This document shows, piece by piece, positions 60,925-62,345 of a stretch of DNA of 62,345 nucleotides. The stretch is from DASSNR01 sp036278935 (GTDB lineage Bacteria; Gemmatimonadota; Gemmatimonadetes; Gemmatimonadales; Gemmatimonadaceae), in contig DASUKA010000175.1 in the NCBI GenBank assembly GCA_036278935.1, positions 1-62,345 on the forward strand, read 5' to 3'. Numbering within the stretch: the first letter of the stretch is position 1; every line of letters begins with the position of its first letter. The notes under the pieces were generated by a model. The model saw nothing but the letters and a program-made list of their open reading frames with translations, was not told the DNA's origin and ran no database searches. Position numbers and translations under genes: made by a program.

Positions 60925-62345
60925 CTGTTGTCATCACCCTGGCGATCTGCTCCGCGGCAGCGCCCGCGTTCGCGCAACAGGACTCCGCGCGCGGGGCCGC
61001 GAAGGACAGCTCGATGAAGGGGATGGCGGGAATGGGCGGAATGGGTGCCGCAAAGGACACGTCCGCCAGCCCCGCGTCAGCGATGATGAACATGCCCGGG
61101 ATGCAGGGCGCGCAGGCGAGCGGGAAGGCGATGCCCGTCCCGATGCCGAAAGACATGCCGATGATGCCCGGGCTCATGGGGATCGTGCCGCCCGTGGGCA
61201 CCTTCCTGCCGGGCGAGGGCGTGGACCCGTCCACCGTGCCGATGGTGAAGCCGAGCCAGGTGGTACGCATGAACGACGGCGACACGCTGAATCTCACCGC
61301 GCAGCTCGTGCGCCGCACCATCAACGGGCACACCTTCGTGATGTACGGCTTCAACGGCGAAGTGCCGGGCCCGCTCATCCGCGTGAAGCAGAACGCGACC
61401 ATCGTCGTGCGCTTCACCAATCACATCGATCTCCCCGCCACCGTGCACTGGCACGGCGTGCGGCTCGACAACCGGTACGATGGCGTGCCCGGGGTGACGC
61501 AGAAGGCTGTGCCGCCCGGCGGGAGCTTCGTCTACCACGTCCACTTTCCCGACGCGGGCATTTACTGGTACCACCCGCACGTGCGCGAGGACATCGAGCA
61601 GGCGATGGGGCTGTTCGGGAACATGCTCGTCGACTCGCCGGACTCCACCTACTACTCGCCGGCCAACGCCGAGCAGATGCTCGTGTTGGATGACCTGCTG
61701 ATCAACGCGGATACGCTGATCCCGTTCGGGAAGACCGGCCCCGACTTCGCCCTCATGGGGCGCGTGGGGAACGTGTTGCTCGTGAACGGCGAGCCGCACT
61801 GGACGATGCACGCCGACTCGGGCGCGGTGGTGCGCTTCTTCATCACCAACACGGCCAGCTCCCGCACCTACAACCTCTCGTTCAGCGGCGCGCCGATGAA
61901 GGTGGTGGCGGGGGACGTGAGCCGCTTCGAGCACGAGGCGCGCGTGCCGAGCGTGGTGATCGCGCCGGCGGAGCGGTACGTGGTGGCGGTGAAGTTTCCG
62001 AAGCCCGGGCGCTACGCGCTGGTGAACGCCGTGCAGGCGATCAACCACTACGAGGGGGAGTTCAAGCCCGAGGTGGACACGATGGGATTCGTGGACGTCG
62101 GTCACACGGCGGCGTCGCCCGATCTCTCCAAGCAGTTCGCGATGCTGCGAGACAATCCCACGGTCGTGAAGGACATCGACCGCTATCGGCCCTACTTCGA
62201 CAAGCCGCCGGACAAGCGGTTCACGCTCACCATCCAGCCCGGGAGCCTGCCCCTGTTCACGGTGCAGTTCATGAGCGTGGACACGGCGTACTTCGCGCCG
62301 GTCGAGTGGATCGACGGAATGCCGATGATGAACTGGCTCTCGAGC
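60918..62345 (+). CDS. multicopper oxidase, 3' end outside window
   Basis: 476 codons to the window edge from ATG 60918, followed by a signal peptide (TTVVITLAICSAAAPAFA). An in-frame ATG at 60813 would add 35 residues with GRRFLAALR, which resembles a twin-arginine motif, as in many exported multicopper oxidases. A Met-rich stretch (about 33-88) may bind copper. Copper motifs: HWHG (His177, His179), YHVHF (207, 209) and WYHPH (219, 221). The C-terminal copper motifs are beyond the edge. It follows the LVIVD and small secreted protein genes. Confidence 0.92.
   Translation, partial: MTTVVITLAICSAAAPAFAQQDSARGAAKDSSMKGMAGMGGMGAAKDTSASPASAMMNMPGMQGAQASGKAMPVPMPKDMPMMPGLMGIVPPVGTFLPGEGVDPSTVPMVKPSQVVRMNDGDTLNLTAQLVRRTINGHTFVMYGFNGEVPGPLIRVKQNATIVVRFTNHIDLPATVHWHGVRLDNRYDGVPGVTQKAVPPGGSFVYHVHFPDAGIYWYHPHVREDIEQAMGLFGNMLVDSPDSTYYSPANAEQMLVLDDLLINADTLIPFGKTGPDFALMGRVGNVLLVNGEPHWTMHADSGAVVRFFITNTASSRTYNLSFSGAPMKVVAGDVSRFEHEARVPSVVIAPAERYVVAVKFPKPGRYALVNAVQAINHYEGEFKPEVDTMGFVDVGHTAASPDLSKQFAMLRDNPTVVKDIDRYRPYFDKPPDKRFTLTIQPGSLPLFTVQFMSVDTAYFAPVEWIDGMPMMNWLSS

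Overview
The window is high-GC bacterial chromosome with a lower-GC island in it. Two PadR regulator + large FtsX/MacB-type permease (ADOP-like) pairs, a PadR + DUF1801 pair, a BlaI + M56 peptidase-TonB fusion, a sigma factor + membrane protein + CHAT protein group and a Ser/Thr kinase with a TolB/FlgO-like and TPR tail together suggest Gemmatimonadota or a relative such as Acidobacteriota. This is an inference from gene content; no rRNA or tRNA was seen.

Left arm (1-16127): a truncated TolC-type efflux gene, a creatininase-family gene with a secreted protein behind it, a very large NtrY-like histidine kinase, a second PAS histidine kinase, a secreted protein, a D-amino-acid/branched-chain type class IV aminotransferase, a HAD-IIA phosphatase, a PadR-permease pair, and a BlaI-M56 pair behind twin palindromic operators.

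Centre (16128-25663): comM (yifB, Mg-chelatase-like competence helicase) is cut just upstream of its Walker A motif by an 8,012-bp integrative element. Both junctions can be read. They share TGATC, the rebuilt attB encodes a perfect VIMIGPPGAGK, and the rebuilt attB and attP each have inverted arms centred on the same dinucleotide. The element carries a large serine recombinase at attL, a ribbon-helix-helix-like protein, a ParB-like protein, a palindrome-rich non-coding stretch, a second smaller serine recombinase, a DNA methyltransferase with a nuclease-like C-terminal domain, and three small membrane proteins. The ComM N-terminal half reads in frame, without a stop, into the recombinase. At attR the element supplies an ATG just before the intact AAA+ core. 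This is the strongest candidate for a new system: a recombinase-controlled split of a competence gene, with probable defence cargo.

Right of the island (25736-38352): LarE, a small coupled ORF, the RNA phosphodiesterase ThpR, an NtrC/NtrX-type regulator (possible partner of the NtrY-like kinase), an aldehyde dehydrogenase, signal peptidase I, a short RpoD-like sigma factor and a YajQ-family protein on the plus strand. On the minus strand follow a TMEM175-like channel, an MBL-fold hydrolase, an alpha/beta hydrolase, DUF2164 and a PLC-like phosphodiesterase.

Far right (38547-62345): PadR-permease and PadR-DUF1801 pairs, a sigma factor/putative anti-sigma/CHAT-TPR lipoprotein group, secreted metalloproteases, a double cupredoxin, a Big-domain lipoprotein, a transmembrane Ser/Thr kinase, an ArsR-AHSA1-DinB operon with a perfect palindrome over its start codon, and an LVIVD protein, a small secreted protein and a multicopper oxidase. 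The oxidase start lies inside a dispersed-type palindromic repeat, and the gene runs off the window.
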